Shown in pieces: positions 1 to 7,086 of a stretch of 11,102 bases of DNA. The position numbers and the translations under genes were made by a program. The notes under the pieces are model-generated. The model worked only from the letters and a program-made list of their open reading frames with translations. It searched no databases and was not told the origin of the DNA. Source of the stretch: Candidatus Sulfopaludibacter sp. SbA3 (GTDB taxonomy: Bacteria; Acidobacteriota; Terriglobia; 20CM-2-55-15); assembly GCA_945861845.1 (NCBI GenBank), contig CAMAWS010000059.1:1-11102 (forward strand), in the 5' to 3' direction. Position 1 is the first letter of the stretch. Each line of letters begins with the position of its first letter.

Positions 1-1
1 T

Positions 2-88
2 TCCGACATCGGCAGGAAGGCCGAGATCATTCTGCTCGATGCCTCCGGCCAGGTGATCGACTCACTACCCACCACACTTGGAGCATGA
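2..88 (+). CDS. 3' end of upstream gene, probably BREX pglZ (partial)
   Basis: An open frame enters from the left edge and stops with TGA at 86-88. The 28 visible residues include GRKAEIILLDASGQVIDS, a beta-strand-rich tail. The fragment is too short to identify by motif. The assignment to PglZ (alkaline-phosphatase-fold BREX protein) rests mainly on context: in type 1 BREX loci pglZ is normally the gene directly before brxL, and here the stop codon is 4 bases before the brxL ATG. The tight spacing, with the brxL ribosome-binding site inside this gene, indicates one operon with translational coupling. Another BREX gene in this position cannot be excluded. Confidence 0.5.
   Translation, partial: SDIGRKAEIILLDASGQVIDSLPTTLGA
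80..83 (+). promoter_or_regulatory. Shine-Dalgarno GGAG that sets the brxL start
   Basis: GGAG lies 9 bases before the ATG at 93 and inside the last codons of the preceding gene. A TTG at 78 opens the same frame 15 bases earlier, but it overlaps this GGAG and has no site of its own, so ATG 93 is the better start. Confidence 0.6.
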
Positions 89-92
89 TCCT

Positions 93-2144
93 ATGAGCCA
101 ACACCTAGACCCCATCGACACGATTGCCGCGAAAGCGTTTGAAGGCTACGTGGTGCGCAAAGATCTGGTGCGCAAATTCAAGGGGCAATATCCAGTTCCA
201 ACCTACGTTGCTGAGTTTCTTCTGGGCCGCTACTGCGCCTCGGTGGACGACCAGGAAATTGCCGAAGGCCTGAAGATTGTCGAGCGTCAACTGGGTGAAA
301 AGACGATTCGCGCCGGCGAACACGAACTGTTCAAGGCCCGTGCCAAGGAAAAGGGACATGTAAAACTGATCGACATTATCACCGCGCGATTGGATGCCGG
401 AACCGATTCGTTCCTAGCCACCTTGCCGAGCCTGCAACTGAAAGACGTACGCATCAGCGAAGAGATGGTCCATGCCAATGAACGAATGTTGACGGGCGGT
501 TTTTATGCGGAAGTCGAACTCGCCTACGACCCGACAATTGCCCAGGAGAAGAATGGCCGGCCGTTTGGTATTGATTCGCTTCGCGAGATCCAGTTGTCGA
601 AGAGGGAAGTGCTGCCAGCGCTCTACCAGGGCCGCGAAAGGTTTGCGACTGAAGAGTGGCGGGATTTCCTGATTCGGAGCATCGGGATGGAACCGGAACA
701 GCTCAAGCCGCGCGCTCGAGATATGGTGCTTATGCGCATGGTTCCGTTCGTCGAGCGCAACTACAACATGGTGGAGCTTGGCCCGCGAGGCACCGGCAAG
801 AGCCACCTGTTCCAGCAAGTCTCGCCATATGCCCACCTGATCTCGGGGGGCAAAGCGACAGTCGCCCGCATGTTCGTCAATAACGCAAATGGTCAGCGCG
901 GGCTGGTCTGCCAGTATGACGTGATCTGCTTCGATGAAATCTCCGGCGTTTCCTTCGATCAGAAGGATGGCGTGAACATTATGAAGGGCTACATGGAGTC
1001 CGGGGAGTTCAGCCGCGGGAAGGAGAGCATCCGCGCGGATGGCGGCGTGGTGATGGTGGGCAACTTTGAAGTGGACGTGCAACACCAGCAACGGGTGGGG
1101 CATCTTTTCGGCCCATTGCCCCCCGAGATGCGTAACGACACCGCTTTCATGGATCGCATCCATGCCTACCTGCCTGGCTGGGATTTGCCGAAAGTAAGCC
1201 GTGATCTGCTGACCAATCACTTCGGTCTCGTCAGCGACTTCCTGTCTGAATGTTGGAACCAGTTGCGTCGCCAGAGCCGGCAGAACCTTTTCCAGGGACG
1301 GATTCACCTGGGGGGCGCCCTGAGCGGCCGTGACACGACTGGCGTGCAGAAAACCGTCAGCGGCCTCATCAAGCTGATGTCACCGAACCCCGATACTCCG
1401 GTTCCGGACGAGTTACTGGAGTGGGCGTTGCGGCTCGCACTGGAGTGCCGTCGGCGGGTCAAGGAACAGCAGAAGCGCATCGGTTCCGCCGAGTTTCGCA
1501 ACACCCAGTTCAGCTACTCGATGGGCGAGGACGGGGTCGAGAAGTTTGTGGCCACGCCCGAACTCTATAGCGAGAACAGTATCAGCAGCGATCCACTACC
1601 ACCGGGACAGGCATGGGTTATTGCCCCCGGCGGCGGTGACGAAAATCCGGGATTGTATCGGGTGGATATCACGGAAGGCCCGGGCAGCGGCGTGAAGATC
1701 CTGAACCAACCGGCCCCACCGCCTTTCAAGGAAAGTGTCCGGTGCGCCGAGCAGAACCTCTATGTGCGATCGAGTGAGCTCGTCGGAGACCGAGACCCTC
1801 GCCAGCATGAGTTCTCGGTTCAACTACGGGCGTTTGACAGCGCGAAGAGCGGCTCCGGGGTTGGCGTCGCTGTGCTCGTGGCTCTGTGCTCATCACTACT
1901 CCAGAAGAGCATCAAGGGCGGTCTCGCTGTCACCGGCGGTCTAAACCTGGGCGGGTCCATCGAAACGATCTTCAACCCCGTCTCCGTCGTTGAAATTGCC
2001 ATCGAGAAAGGCGCAGACAGCATCTTGATGCCGATCAACAGCCGGCGGCAATTGAACGAGCTTCCCGACGATCTGGCGGCCAGGATCACCATCCACTACT
2101 ACCTCGATGCACGCGATGCGTTGCTGAAGGCGTTGGCAATCTAG
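93..2144 (+). CDS. brxL: BrxL, BREX AAA+ ATPase with Lon-like C-terminal domain
   Basis: This 683-residue protein has the usual BrxL size and layout. The N-terminal region (FEGYVVRKDLVRKFKG ... VPTYVAEFLLGRYC) is the characteristic BrxL start. The AAA+ core has Walker A GPRGTGKS at residues 230-237, Walker B VICFDEI at 277-283 and a following VMVGNFE sensor segment. From about residue 535 the C-terminus resembles the Lon protease fold, ending in a strand/helix pattern typical of Lon (ADSILMP ... LPDDL). Published structures show BrxL as a ring-shaped ATP-dependent DNA-binding complex needed for phage restriction. By eye, the Lon catalytic serine position falls on glycine in SGSGVGVA (586-593) and the lysine position on valine, so peptidase activity is unlikely. 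It is cytoplasmic and DNA-associated, translated just after the probable pglZ. It is the last gene of the BREX operon here. Identity is firm. Confidence 0.95.
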   Translation: MSQHLDPIDTIAAKAFEGYVVRKDLVRKFKGQYPVPTYVAEFLLGRYCASVDDQEIAEGLKIVERQLGEKTIRAGEHELFKARAKEKGHVKLIDIITARLDAGTDSFLATLPSLQLKDVRISEEMVHANERMLTGGFYAEVELAYDPTIAQEKNGRPFGIDSLREIQLSKREVLPALYQGRERFATEEWRDFLIRSIGMEPEQLKPRARDMVLMRMVPFVERNYNMVELGPRGTGKSHLFQQVSPYAHLISGGKATVARMFVNNANGQRGLVCQYDVICFDEISGVSFDQKDGVNIMKGYMESGEFSRGKESIRADGGVVMVGNFEVDVQHQQRVGHLFGPLPPEMRNDTAFMDRIHAYLPGWDLPKVSRDLLTNHFGLVSDFLSECWNQLRRQSRQNLFQGRIHLGGALSGRDTTGVQKTVSGLIKLMSPNPDTPVPDELLEWALRLALECRRRVKEQQKRIGSAEFRNTQFSYSMGEDGVEKFVATPELYSENSISSDPLPPGQAWVIAPGGGDENPGLYRVDITEGPGSGVKILNQPAPPPFKESVRCAEQNLYVRSSELVGDRDPRQHEFSVQLRAFDSAKSGSGVGVAVLVALCSSLLQKSIKGGLAVTGGLNLGGSIETIFNPVSVVEIAIEKGADSILMPINSRRQLNELPDDLAARITIHYYLDARDALLKALAI

Positions 2145-2278
2145 TCGACCGTATCAACGATATCCGCAACACCGAGGATTGCGCCTCGAACGAGATCTTC
2201 TTCAGAGGGAAATTTGATGCCGCGCGGTATTTTCGCATCCCGGTCGCGGTTGAACCCACCATGGAGCGAAATCGTGCC
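2141..2278 (-). pseudogene. ASCH-like domain remnant, convergent with brxL
   Basis: Read on the minus strand, this stretch gives GTISLHGG, then KIPRGIKFPSEEDLVRGA followed by ILGVADIVDTVD and a TAG stop. The pattern G-x-I-x-[IL]-H ... RGAI-x-GVADIVD resembles the central strands of ASCH domains (PUA-like, nucleic-acid-binding fold). The frame extends upstream to an ATG at 2366-2368, but the residues before GTISLH do not look like an ASCH N-terminus and the expected C-terminal strands are missing, so I read it as a broken relic. Its TAG stop shares the CTAG palindrome at 2141-2144 with the brxL stop. The rest of the 277-base gap between brxL and rlmF (2145-2421) shows no other gene, clear promoter or terminator. 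The match is by memory of the family and could be chance. Confidence 0.3.
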
Positions 2279-2410
2279 GAGAAGAAAGCCCACCGCTGAA
2301 GACGATGACGTTCTGATCAACGTCCAACGTGCGGCCCAGCCTGAGGACGACCAATTGACTGGTTGCAACCGGATCTATAGGATTGGCCACGGGAGTTATA
2401 GCCACGCTCC

Positions 2411-2416
2411 GAAGGA
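2411..2416 (+). promoter_or_regulatory. Shine-Dalgarno GAAGGA that sets the rlmF start
   Basis: GAAGGA lies 5 bases before ATG 2422. The frame is open further upstream to a TTG at 2383, but that codon has no comparable site and the added residues (MATGVIATLRRTA) do not resemble RlmF, so ATG 2422 is chosen. Confidence 0.6.
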
Positions 2417-2421
2417 CGGCC

Positions 2422-3453
2422 ATGCCCGCAAAGAAAAAAGACCACGACAAACCGGTCACCGGCGCAGCCTTGATCCGTAGGCCGCTCAAAGAACATTTGC
2501 ATCCGCGAAACCGTTTTCGTGCCGGTTACGACTTCCGGCTGCTCATCGCGGGCAGCCCGGCATTGGCCGCGTTCGTGGCGCCGAATGCGTATGGGGATGA
2601 GTCCATCGACTTTGCGAACCCTGAGGCGGTGAAGGCGCTCAACCAGGCGCTGCTCAAGCACGCCTATGGCCTGCAAAACTGGGACACGCCGCGAGGCTAT
2701 CTCTGCCCGCCGATCCCCGGGAGGAGTGACTATATTCATCATCTGGCGGACCTGCTCAGTGGAGGAGATGACGCCGCGATTCCACGGGGCCGATCGGTCA
2801 GGGTGATCGACATCGGGATGGGTGCGAACTGCATTTACCCGCTGATCGGCGTGAGCGAGTACGGCTGGCGCTTTGTGGGCTCGGAAATTGATCCGGTGGC
2901 TTTGCGGTGCGCCAGGGCGCTGGTGGCTGCCAACCGTGCGGTGGCTGGCCTGATCGAGTGCCGGATGCAGATGTCGCCGGACGAGTGTTTCAAGGGCGTG
3001 ATCAAACCCGGCGAGGTCTTCGATCTCTCGATGTGCAATCCGCCTTTCCATGCCTCGGCCGCGGAGGCCGCTGCCGGCAACCGGCGAAAGCTGCACCACC
3101 TGGGTGGCAGTAAGGCCTCGGCGGCATTCTTGAACTTTGGAGGCAAGGCCGGCGAACTGTGGTGCCACGGGGGCGAACTGGCTTTTGTGCGGCGCATGAT
3201 CACGCAGAGCACGGAGCTGCCCCGCCGGTTCCGATGGTTCACAACCCTGGTCTCGAAGAGCGAGCATCTCGCGCGCCTGCGTGAATCGGTGCGGGAAGTG
3301 AAGGCGGCTGACGTGAAGATCATCGAGATGGCGCAGGGGCAGAAGAAGAGCCGCATCCTGGCTTGGACTTTCATGGGAGTAAATGAACAGCGGGCGTTTA
3401 GTTCTTACAGAGACGCATCCAAATCGAGCCGCGGAGCGGCGGCATTGTTTTAG
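2422..3453 (+). CDS. rlmF: 23S rRNA (adenine-1618-N6)-methyltransferase RlmF
   Basis: This 343-residue, SAM-dependent, cytoplasmic enzyme methylates N6 of A1618 in 23S rRNA. It matches RlmF throughout: LHPRNRFRAGYDF near the N-terminus, SIDFANPEAVKALNQALL, NWDTPRGYLCPPIPGRSDYI, the SAM-binding VIDIGMGANCIYPLIG from residue 128, YGWRFVGSE, and the N6-adenine methyltransferase motif NPPF at 206-209. The NFGG ... ELWCHGGE and EMAQGQKKSRILAWTFM segments are also classic. E. coli RlmF is about 308 residues. The extra length here is a lysine-rich N-terminal extension (PAKKKDHDK) and a C-terminal tail, whose last codons (SRGAAALF) and stop are encoded by the left arm of a palindromic repeat. It lies 277 bases after brxL on the same strand; co-transcription is possible but not shown. 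Only the link to BREX is uncertain. Confidence 0.95.
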   Translation: MPAKKKDHDKPVTGAALIRRPLKEHLHPRNRFRAGYDFRLLIAGSPALAAFVAPNAYGDESIDFANPEAVKALNQALLKHAYGLQNWDTPRGYLCPPIPGRSDYIHHLADLLSGGDDAAIPRGRSVRVIDIGMGANCIYPLIGVSEYGWRFVGSEIDPVALRCARALVAANRAVAGLIECRMQMSPDECFKGVIKPGEVFDLSMCNPPFHASAAEAAAGNRRKLHHLGGSKASAAFLNFGGKAGELWCHGGELAFVRRMITQSTELPRRFRWFTTLVSKSEHLARLRESVREVKAADVKIIEMAQGQKKSRILAWTFMGVNEQRAFSSYRDASKSSRGAAALF

Positions 3454-3603
3454 CCCACGGCGGCAGCCGTGGGACCACAGAACCCAAATAGACGCCAGCC
3501 AACGCGATTCTCGCCTTGTGCCGCCCCGCTGGGGCTGATTTGAAAACAACGCGTACCCACGGCTGCCGCCGTGGGCTAAAGCAATGCCGCCGCTCCGCGG
3601 CTC
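3426..3603. repeat. Large inverted repeat (48-base arms) at the rlmF 3' end
   Basis: The left arm 3426-3473 and right arm 3556-3603 are reverse complements over 48 bases with one mismatch (T3448). Each arm contains its own hairpin, CCCACGGC-4 bases-GCCGTGGG, next to a GCCGCGGAGCGGCGGC block. The 82-base centre holds another small hairpin, GCCCC-GCT-GGGGC, at 3523-3535. The left arm encodes the last 8 codons and stop of rlmF. The right arm ends 43 bases from the stop of the convergent MmgE/PrpD gene. It looks like a REP/BIME-type or MITE-like element and could act as a bidirectional terminator between convergent genes, although no long T-run follows. Confidence 0.85.
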
Positions 3604-3612
3604 AAAAAGGTC

Positions 3613-3626
3613 GCGCCTTTCGGCGC
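3613..3626. repeat. Small hairpin GCGCC-TTTC-GGCGC
   Basis: A 5-base-pair stem with a 4-base loop lies between the large inverted repeat and the stop codon of the MmgE/PrpD gene. It is downstream of that gene on the minus strand and could contribute to 3'-end formation. It is short, so chance is possible. Confidence 0.35.
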
Positions 3627-3646
3627 AACGTTCGAAACAAATTGTC

Positions 3647-5113
3647 CTACGATTTCTGGAGTAGCGGCCGAAGCGTTCGGATGTCCTTGACGGTTTCGAT
3701 GGTGAGGAGCGTTTCGATCAGCTTCTCGGCGGTTGCGGCGCCGAGCACCGGGGCGATGAGATCCCTGGCCTTGTCAACCACCTCGACTCGGGGCATGGGG
3801 TTGCGTACCGTCCCCCGAACCGCCTCTACCTGCTCTGAAAGCTGCGTTCCGTCAGAGAGCGTAATTTCGACGATCGCCACGCGAACCGGCAGAAGCCGAT
3901 TGAGCGCGGTGTCGGCCACGTACTTCACCTTGCTCCGCTGGCGAAGCACTTCGGCGTCCTGCATGCGTGCCTTGTCGTGCGCGGCATGGAAGGAGGCCGT
4001 CTTGTCGATCAGCATCACGGCCACCATGTGCTGAAGGCAGATGTCCGGAATATCGCGGTTGTCCACGACGGCGCCAACCGACGGGGCCAGGCGAACGGCG
4101 ACGCTCCTGACATCGTTCGCGTCGAACGGGCGCTTGCGCCGGATGTTTTCGATCGCGTCGAGCGGCGCCTGTATGGGCGTGCCGACCGTCCACTTCTTGA
4201 TATCCGTGTTGACGATTTCGTAACGCTCGCCAAGCTTGTCGATCAATAGTGCGGGATCGACCTTGGGTGCGTTGACCCGAAAGAAGTTGTCCTCACCCGA
4301 GAACACATCGTCAACGCCATTCCAGCCCGAGCGGACCAGCAGTGCTGCGGTGACGCCGTTGCGTGCCGGCATGCCGGCGAAGACGAATCCCTTCTCGATG
4401 TGATCCGTGTCGCGGCCCCACACCGCATATCCTCCCGTCTGCTGCGACGCGTAATCGAGCAGCCAGCGCATTTCCTGGGCGGTCAGCCCGGAAATACATC
4501 CTGCAGCCGCCGCCGATCCGAAATTTCCGGCATACGAGTGCGTGCTCCGGCGGGTTTCGTCCCTGAAGGCGGGGCCGCCGAGCGTCATGGTGAGCCGGCA
4601 GCCCACGTCGTAGCCAAGGGTCACGGCGCGCAGGTAGTGTTCGCCGGTTGCGCCCAGATCTTCCGCGAGTGCAAGGGCTGCGGGTACGATCGAGGCGCCC
4701 GGATGGGATTGTGACAGTCCGTGCGAGTCGTCCGTTTCGTCCGAATGCGCGAGGAGCCCGTTGACGAGTGCGGCATCCATCGGTCCGGTCAGGATGCTCG
4801 ATCCCACGACCGTGGCGGCAGGGCGCCCCGCCTGCGCGCGTGCCAGCGCCAACGCGGCCCGGCCCGGCGGCAGTTCAGAGCCGGATATCATCGCGGCAAA
4901 CGTGTCGAGGATGTGGTGCTTGGCTTTCTCCACGACTTCGGCAGGCAGCCCGCGGTCCTTTGCAGCGGCCATGTAGCCGCTGAGTCCCGCCATTACTGGA
5001 CTGACGGTTTGCGCTCGAAGCCTAATCGACGGCAGCATGGCCGACCACAGGACGAGTGAGCCGCGCTGCAGCAGTTCGCGGCGGGAAATTCGCGTGGAAG
5101 AAGGAATTGTCAT
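3647..5113 (-). CDS. Tat-exported MmgE/PrpD-family protein
   Basis: A 488-residue protein. The N-terminus has a twin-arginine signal (ISRRELLQ, Arg11-Arg12), then a hydrophobic stretch and a likely cleavage near RLRAQ (31-35), so a folded protein is probably exported. The mature part is MmgE/PrpD fold: HHILDTFAAMISG, then AHSDETDDSHG (112-122), SQSHPGASIVPAALALAEDLG, and a helical core with KGFVFAGMPARNG (about 241-253). The family includes 2-methylcitrate dehydratase, cis-aconitate decarboxylase and iminodisuccinate epimerase, all acting on small carboxylates. The substrate cannot be told from the sequence. Length fits the family plus a signal. ATG 5113 is chosen because the Tat motif follows it at once; there is no Shine-Dalgarno, but a -10 box lies 11 bases upstream. 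It is transcribed alone, convergent to rlmF. There is no methylcitrate-cycle neighbour, so naming it prpD would overreach. Confidence 0.88.
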   Translation of the reverse strand: MTIPSSTRISRRELLQRGSLVLWSAMLPSIRLRAQTVSPVMAGLSGYMAAAKDRGLPAEVVEKAKHHILDTFAAMISGSELPPGRAALALARAQAGRPAATVVGSSILTGPMDAALVNGLLAHSDETDDSHGLSQSHPGASIVPAALALAEDLGATGEHYLRAVTLGYDVGCRLTMTLGGPAFRDETRRSTHSYAGNFGSAAAAGCISGLTAQEMRWLLDYASQQTGGYAVWGRDTDHIEKGFVFAGMPARNGVTAALLVRSGWNGVDDVFSGEDNFFRVNAPKVDPALLIDKLGERYEIVNTDIKKWTVGTPIQAPLDAIENIRRKRPFDANDVRSVAVRLAPSVGAVVDNRDIPDICLQHMVAVMLIDKTASFHAAHDKARMQDAEVLRQRSKVKYVADTALNRLLPVRVAIVEITLSDGTQLSEQVEAVRGTVRNPMPRVEVVDKARDLIAPVLGAATAEKLIETLLTIETVKDIRTLRPLLQKS

Positions 5114-5124
5114 GATGAAGCGTG

Positions 5125-5153
5125 ATCTTGCCCGAGCCGTCCGGCATTGTCAA
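5125..5153 (-). promoter_or_regulatory. Putative sigma-70-type promoter of the MmgE/PrpD gene
   Basis: On the minus strand a perfect -35 TTGACA (5153-5148) is followed after 17 bases by CAAGAT (5130-5125), which keeps A2, A5 and T6 of the -10 consensus. Only 11 bases separate this -10 from the ATG, so the predicted leader is about 4-5 bases with no room for a Shine-Dalgarno. Confidence 0.45.
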
Positions 5154-5186
5154 CCTGGGCTGGATGAACCCGTTTTCGGTCTACCG

Positions 5187-5269
5187 GTGGGCGCGGGGCT
5201 TTAGCCCCAGTGCCAGGATCAAACAGGAATTTTCTGGAACTTTGCACGGGGCTAAAGCCCCGCGCCCAC
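5187..5269. repeat. Palindromic hairpin repeat, copy 1
   Basis: Perfect 22-base inverted arms (5187-5208 and 5248-5269, GTGGGCGCGGGGCTTTAGCC plus CC) enclose a 39-base centre that also pairs: GTG 5210-5212 with CAC 5245-5247, and CCAGGA 5213-5218 with TTCTGG 5232-5237 (one G-T wobble), leaving a 13-base loop. It lies 14 bases after the lepA stop codon. A second copy, in the opposite orientation, is at 8048-8133. The two share the centre, including GTGCCAGGATCAAACAG. Confidence 0.9.
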
Positions 5270-5283
5270 AGCTTGCGATCCGC

Positions 5284-7083
5284 CTAGGACCCAACCTTGA
5301 GGACAGCCAGGAAAGCTTCCTGCGGGATATCGACCTTACCCACGCGCTTCATGCGCCTCTTGCCTTCCTTCTGCTTTTCGAGAAGTTTACGCTTTCGCGA
5401 AATGTCGCCGCCATAGCACTTGGCGATCACATTCTTGCGTATGGCTGAAATCGTCTCACGGGCTATGACGCGGTTGCCGATTGATGCCTGAATCGCGACT
5501 TCGAACATCTGGCGCGGAATCAGCTCTCGCATTTTTTCAGTGAGGGCCTTCCCGCGCGCGAATGAAGAATCGCGGTGAACGATCCAGGAGAGGGCATCGA
5601 CCGGCTCGCCGCTGACGAGGATGTCGAGTTTGACGAGGTCCGCCGCCCGGTAGCCCGAAACGTGATAGTCAAACGAAGCATACCCTCGCGACACGGATTT
5701 CAGCCTGTCGTAGAAGTCGAGCACGATTTCATTGAGAGGCATCTCATAGGTGAAGAGGACGCGCCCCTGCGCAACGTATTCGAACCCCTTCTGGATCCCT
5801 CGTTTATCTTCGACAAGCTTAAGGATCTGCCCGACGAATTCATCGGACGACATGATTAATGCCGTGATAATCGGTTCTTCAATTTGCGCTATGAACTGCG
5901 CTTCAGGAAACTTCGTCGGGTTGTCGATCTCAATGACCTCGCCTGTGGTTTTCGTTATCCGGTAGCGCACTCCGGGCGCTGTCGTGATGAGCGAGAGCTG
6001 GAATTCGCGCTCGAGGCGCTCCTGGATGATTTCCATGTGAAGCAGGCCCAGGAACCCGCATCGGAAACCGAAGCCAAGCGCGGTTGAAGTCTCGGGCTCG
6101 TAGAAGAACGACGAGTCGTTGAGGCGCAGCTTTTCCAGAGCGTCCCGAAGTCCCTCGTATTGGTTTGGCTCAACCGTATACAGGCCGGCGAAGACCATCG
6201 GCTTGATTTCCTGGAAACCGGGAAATGCCGCAGCAGTAGGCCTGTCATGTTCTGTAATCGTATCGCCGATCTTCGTATCGGCGACGACCTTGATGTTGGC
6301 GATCACGTAGCCGACTTCTCCAGCCTCGAGTTGATCGACCTCTTTCAATTTAGGCGTGAGGACTCCAACGCCGTCCACCTGGTAAACCTGGCCTAGCGCC
6401 ATGAGCCGGATCTTCATGCCCTTGCGAAGGTGACCATCGATCAGGCGAACCAGGATAATCACTCCGCGATACTGGTCGAACCAGGAATCAAAAAGCAGGG
6501 CCTTGAGTGGGGCGTCGGGATCGCCCTTGGGTGGGGGAATCCGCTTCACAATCGCCTCGAGCACTTCATCTACGCCCTGGCCATATTTGGCGCTGATCAG
6601 GAGAGCGTCCTCCGGATCCATGCCAATAATGGTATTCAACTGTTCGCGCACGCGGTCGAGTTCCGCGCCGGGCAGGTCGATCTTGTTGATGATCGGGACG
6701 ATGTCGAGCTTATGGTCCAGTGCGAGATACGTATTTGCCAGCGTCTGAGCCTCGACGCCTTGCGATGCGTCCACAACCAGCAGCGCGCCTTCGCACGCGG
6801 CAAGACTGCGGGAGACCTCATAGCTGAAATCCACGTGGCCGGGCGTATCGATGAGATTAAGAATATAGTCTTCGCCGTTTCGTGCGTGGTAGTTCAGCCG
6901 CACAGCCTTGGCCTTGATCGTGATGCCACGCTCGCGCTCGAGGTCCATGTCGTCGAGCACCTGCGCGGACATTTCGCGCTTGGTGAGCGCGCCGGTCATT
7001 TCAAGCAATCGATCGGCCAGTGTGGACTTGCCGTGATCGATATGCGCGATGATGGAAAAATTACGAATGTGAGATAAAGGCAT
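5284..7083 (-). CDS. lepA: Elongation factor 4 (LepA), ribosome-associated GTPase
   Basis: The protein is 599 residues, the usual LepA length. It is a translational GTPase related to EF-G that acts on the ribosome and is implicated in back-translocation, initiation and 30S biogenesis. The GTPase motifs are intact: AHIDHGKST (13-21), the switch I region RGITI, DTPGH (79-83) and NKID (133-136), followed by [18 protein letters not shown]. The EF-G-like domains follow ([23 protein letters not shown]). The LepA-specific C-terminal domain ends with [20 protein letters not shown] and the conserved [14 protein letters not shown] 7083 comes 3 bases after the stop of the ROK kinase gene, with no strong Shine-Dalgarno, so translation is probably coupled and the two genes share a transcript. 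A palindromic repeat begins 14 bases after its stop. Confidence 0.98.
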   Translation of the reverse strand: MPLSHIRNFSIIAHIDHGKSTLADRLLEMTGALTKREMSAQVLDDMDLERERGITIKAKAVRLNYHARNGEDYILNLIDTPGHVDFSYEVSRSLAACEGALLVVDASQGVEAQTLANTYLALDHKLDIVPIINKIDLPGAELDRVREQLNTIIGMDPEDALLISAKYGQGVDEVLEAIVKRIPPPKGDPDAPLKALLFDSWFDQYRGVIILVRLIDGHLRKGMKIRLMALGQVYQVDGVGVLTPKLKEVDQLEAGEVGYVIANIKVVADTKIGDTITEHDRPTAAAFPGFQEIKPMVFAGLYTVEPNQYEGLRDALEKLRLNDSSFFYEPETSTALGFGFRCGFLGLLHMEIIQERLEREFQLSLITTAPGVRYRITKTTGEVIEIDNPTKFPEAQFIAQIEEPIITALIMSSDEFVGQILKLVEDKRGIQKGFEYVAQGRVLFTYEMPLNEIVLDFYDRLKSVSRGYASFDYHVSGYRAADLVKLDILVSGEPVDALSWIVHRDSSFARGKALTEKMRELIPRQMFEVAIQASIGNRVIARETISAIRKNVIAKCYGGDISRKRKLLEKQKEGKRRMKRVGKVDIPQEAFLAVLKVGS

Positions 7084-7086
7084 ATT

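Noticed and set aside
78..92. TTG start for brxL at 78
   Set aside because: It overlaps the GGAG ribosome-binding site and the end of the preceding gene. ATG 93 is correctly spaced from GGAG and gives the usual BrxL N-terminus.
414..1307. Long minus-strand open frame (297 codons) opposite brxL
   Set aside because: It is the antisense shadow of a well-conserved BrxL region; its residues (His/Ala/Leu-rich, no motifs) follow from the codon bias of the real gene.
2214..2480. Plus-strand 88-codon frame between brxL and rlmF
   Set aside because: No ribosome-binding site or recognisable motif, charged low-information sequence, and it overlaps the clear rlmF start in another frame.
2317..3549. Minus-strand open frame of 410 codons opposite rlmF
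   Set aside because: It covers the full rlmF gene in antisense, is rich in Arg/His/Gln without any domain pattern, and runs through the palindromic repeat. rlmF itself is certain.
3647..5113. Naming the MmgE/PrpD gene prpD (2-methylcitrate dehydratase)
   Set aside because: No prpB/prpC neighbours, a Tat signal, and a family with several known activities. The substrate cannot be assigned.
5187..5269. Classical intrinsic terminator for lepA
   Set aside because: The stem is very strong, but no T-rich tract follows on the minus strand after either arm. A terminator role is possible but not supported by the standard pattern.
6430..7077. Plus-strand open frame (215 codons) opposite lepA
   Set aside because: Shadow of the conserved GTPase domain of lepA, with no ribosome-binding site and no recognisable domain.
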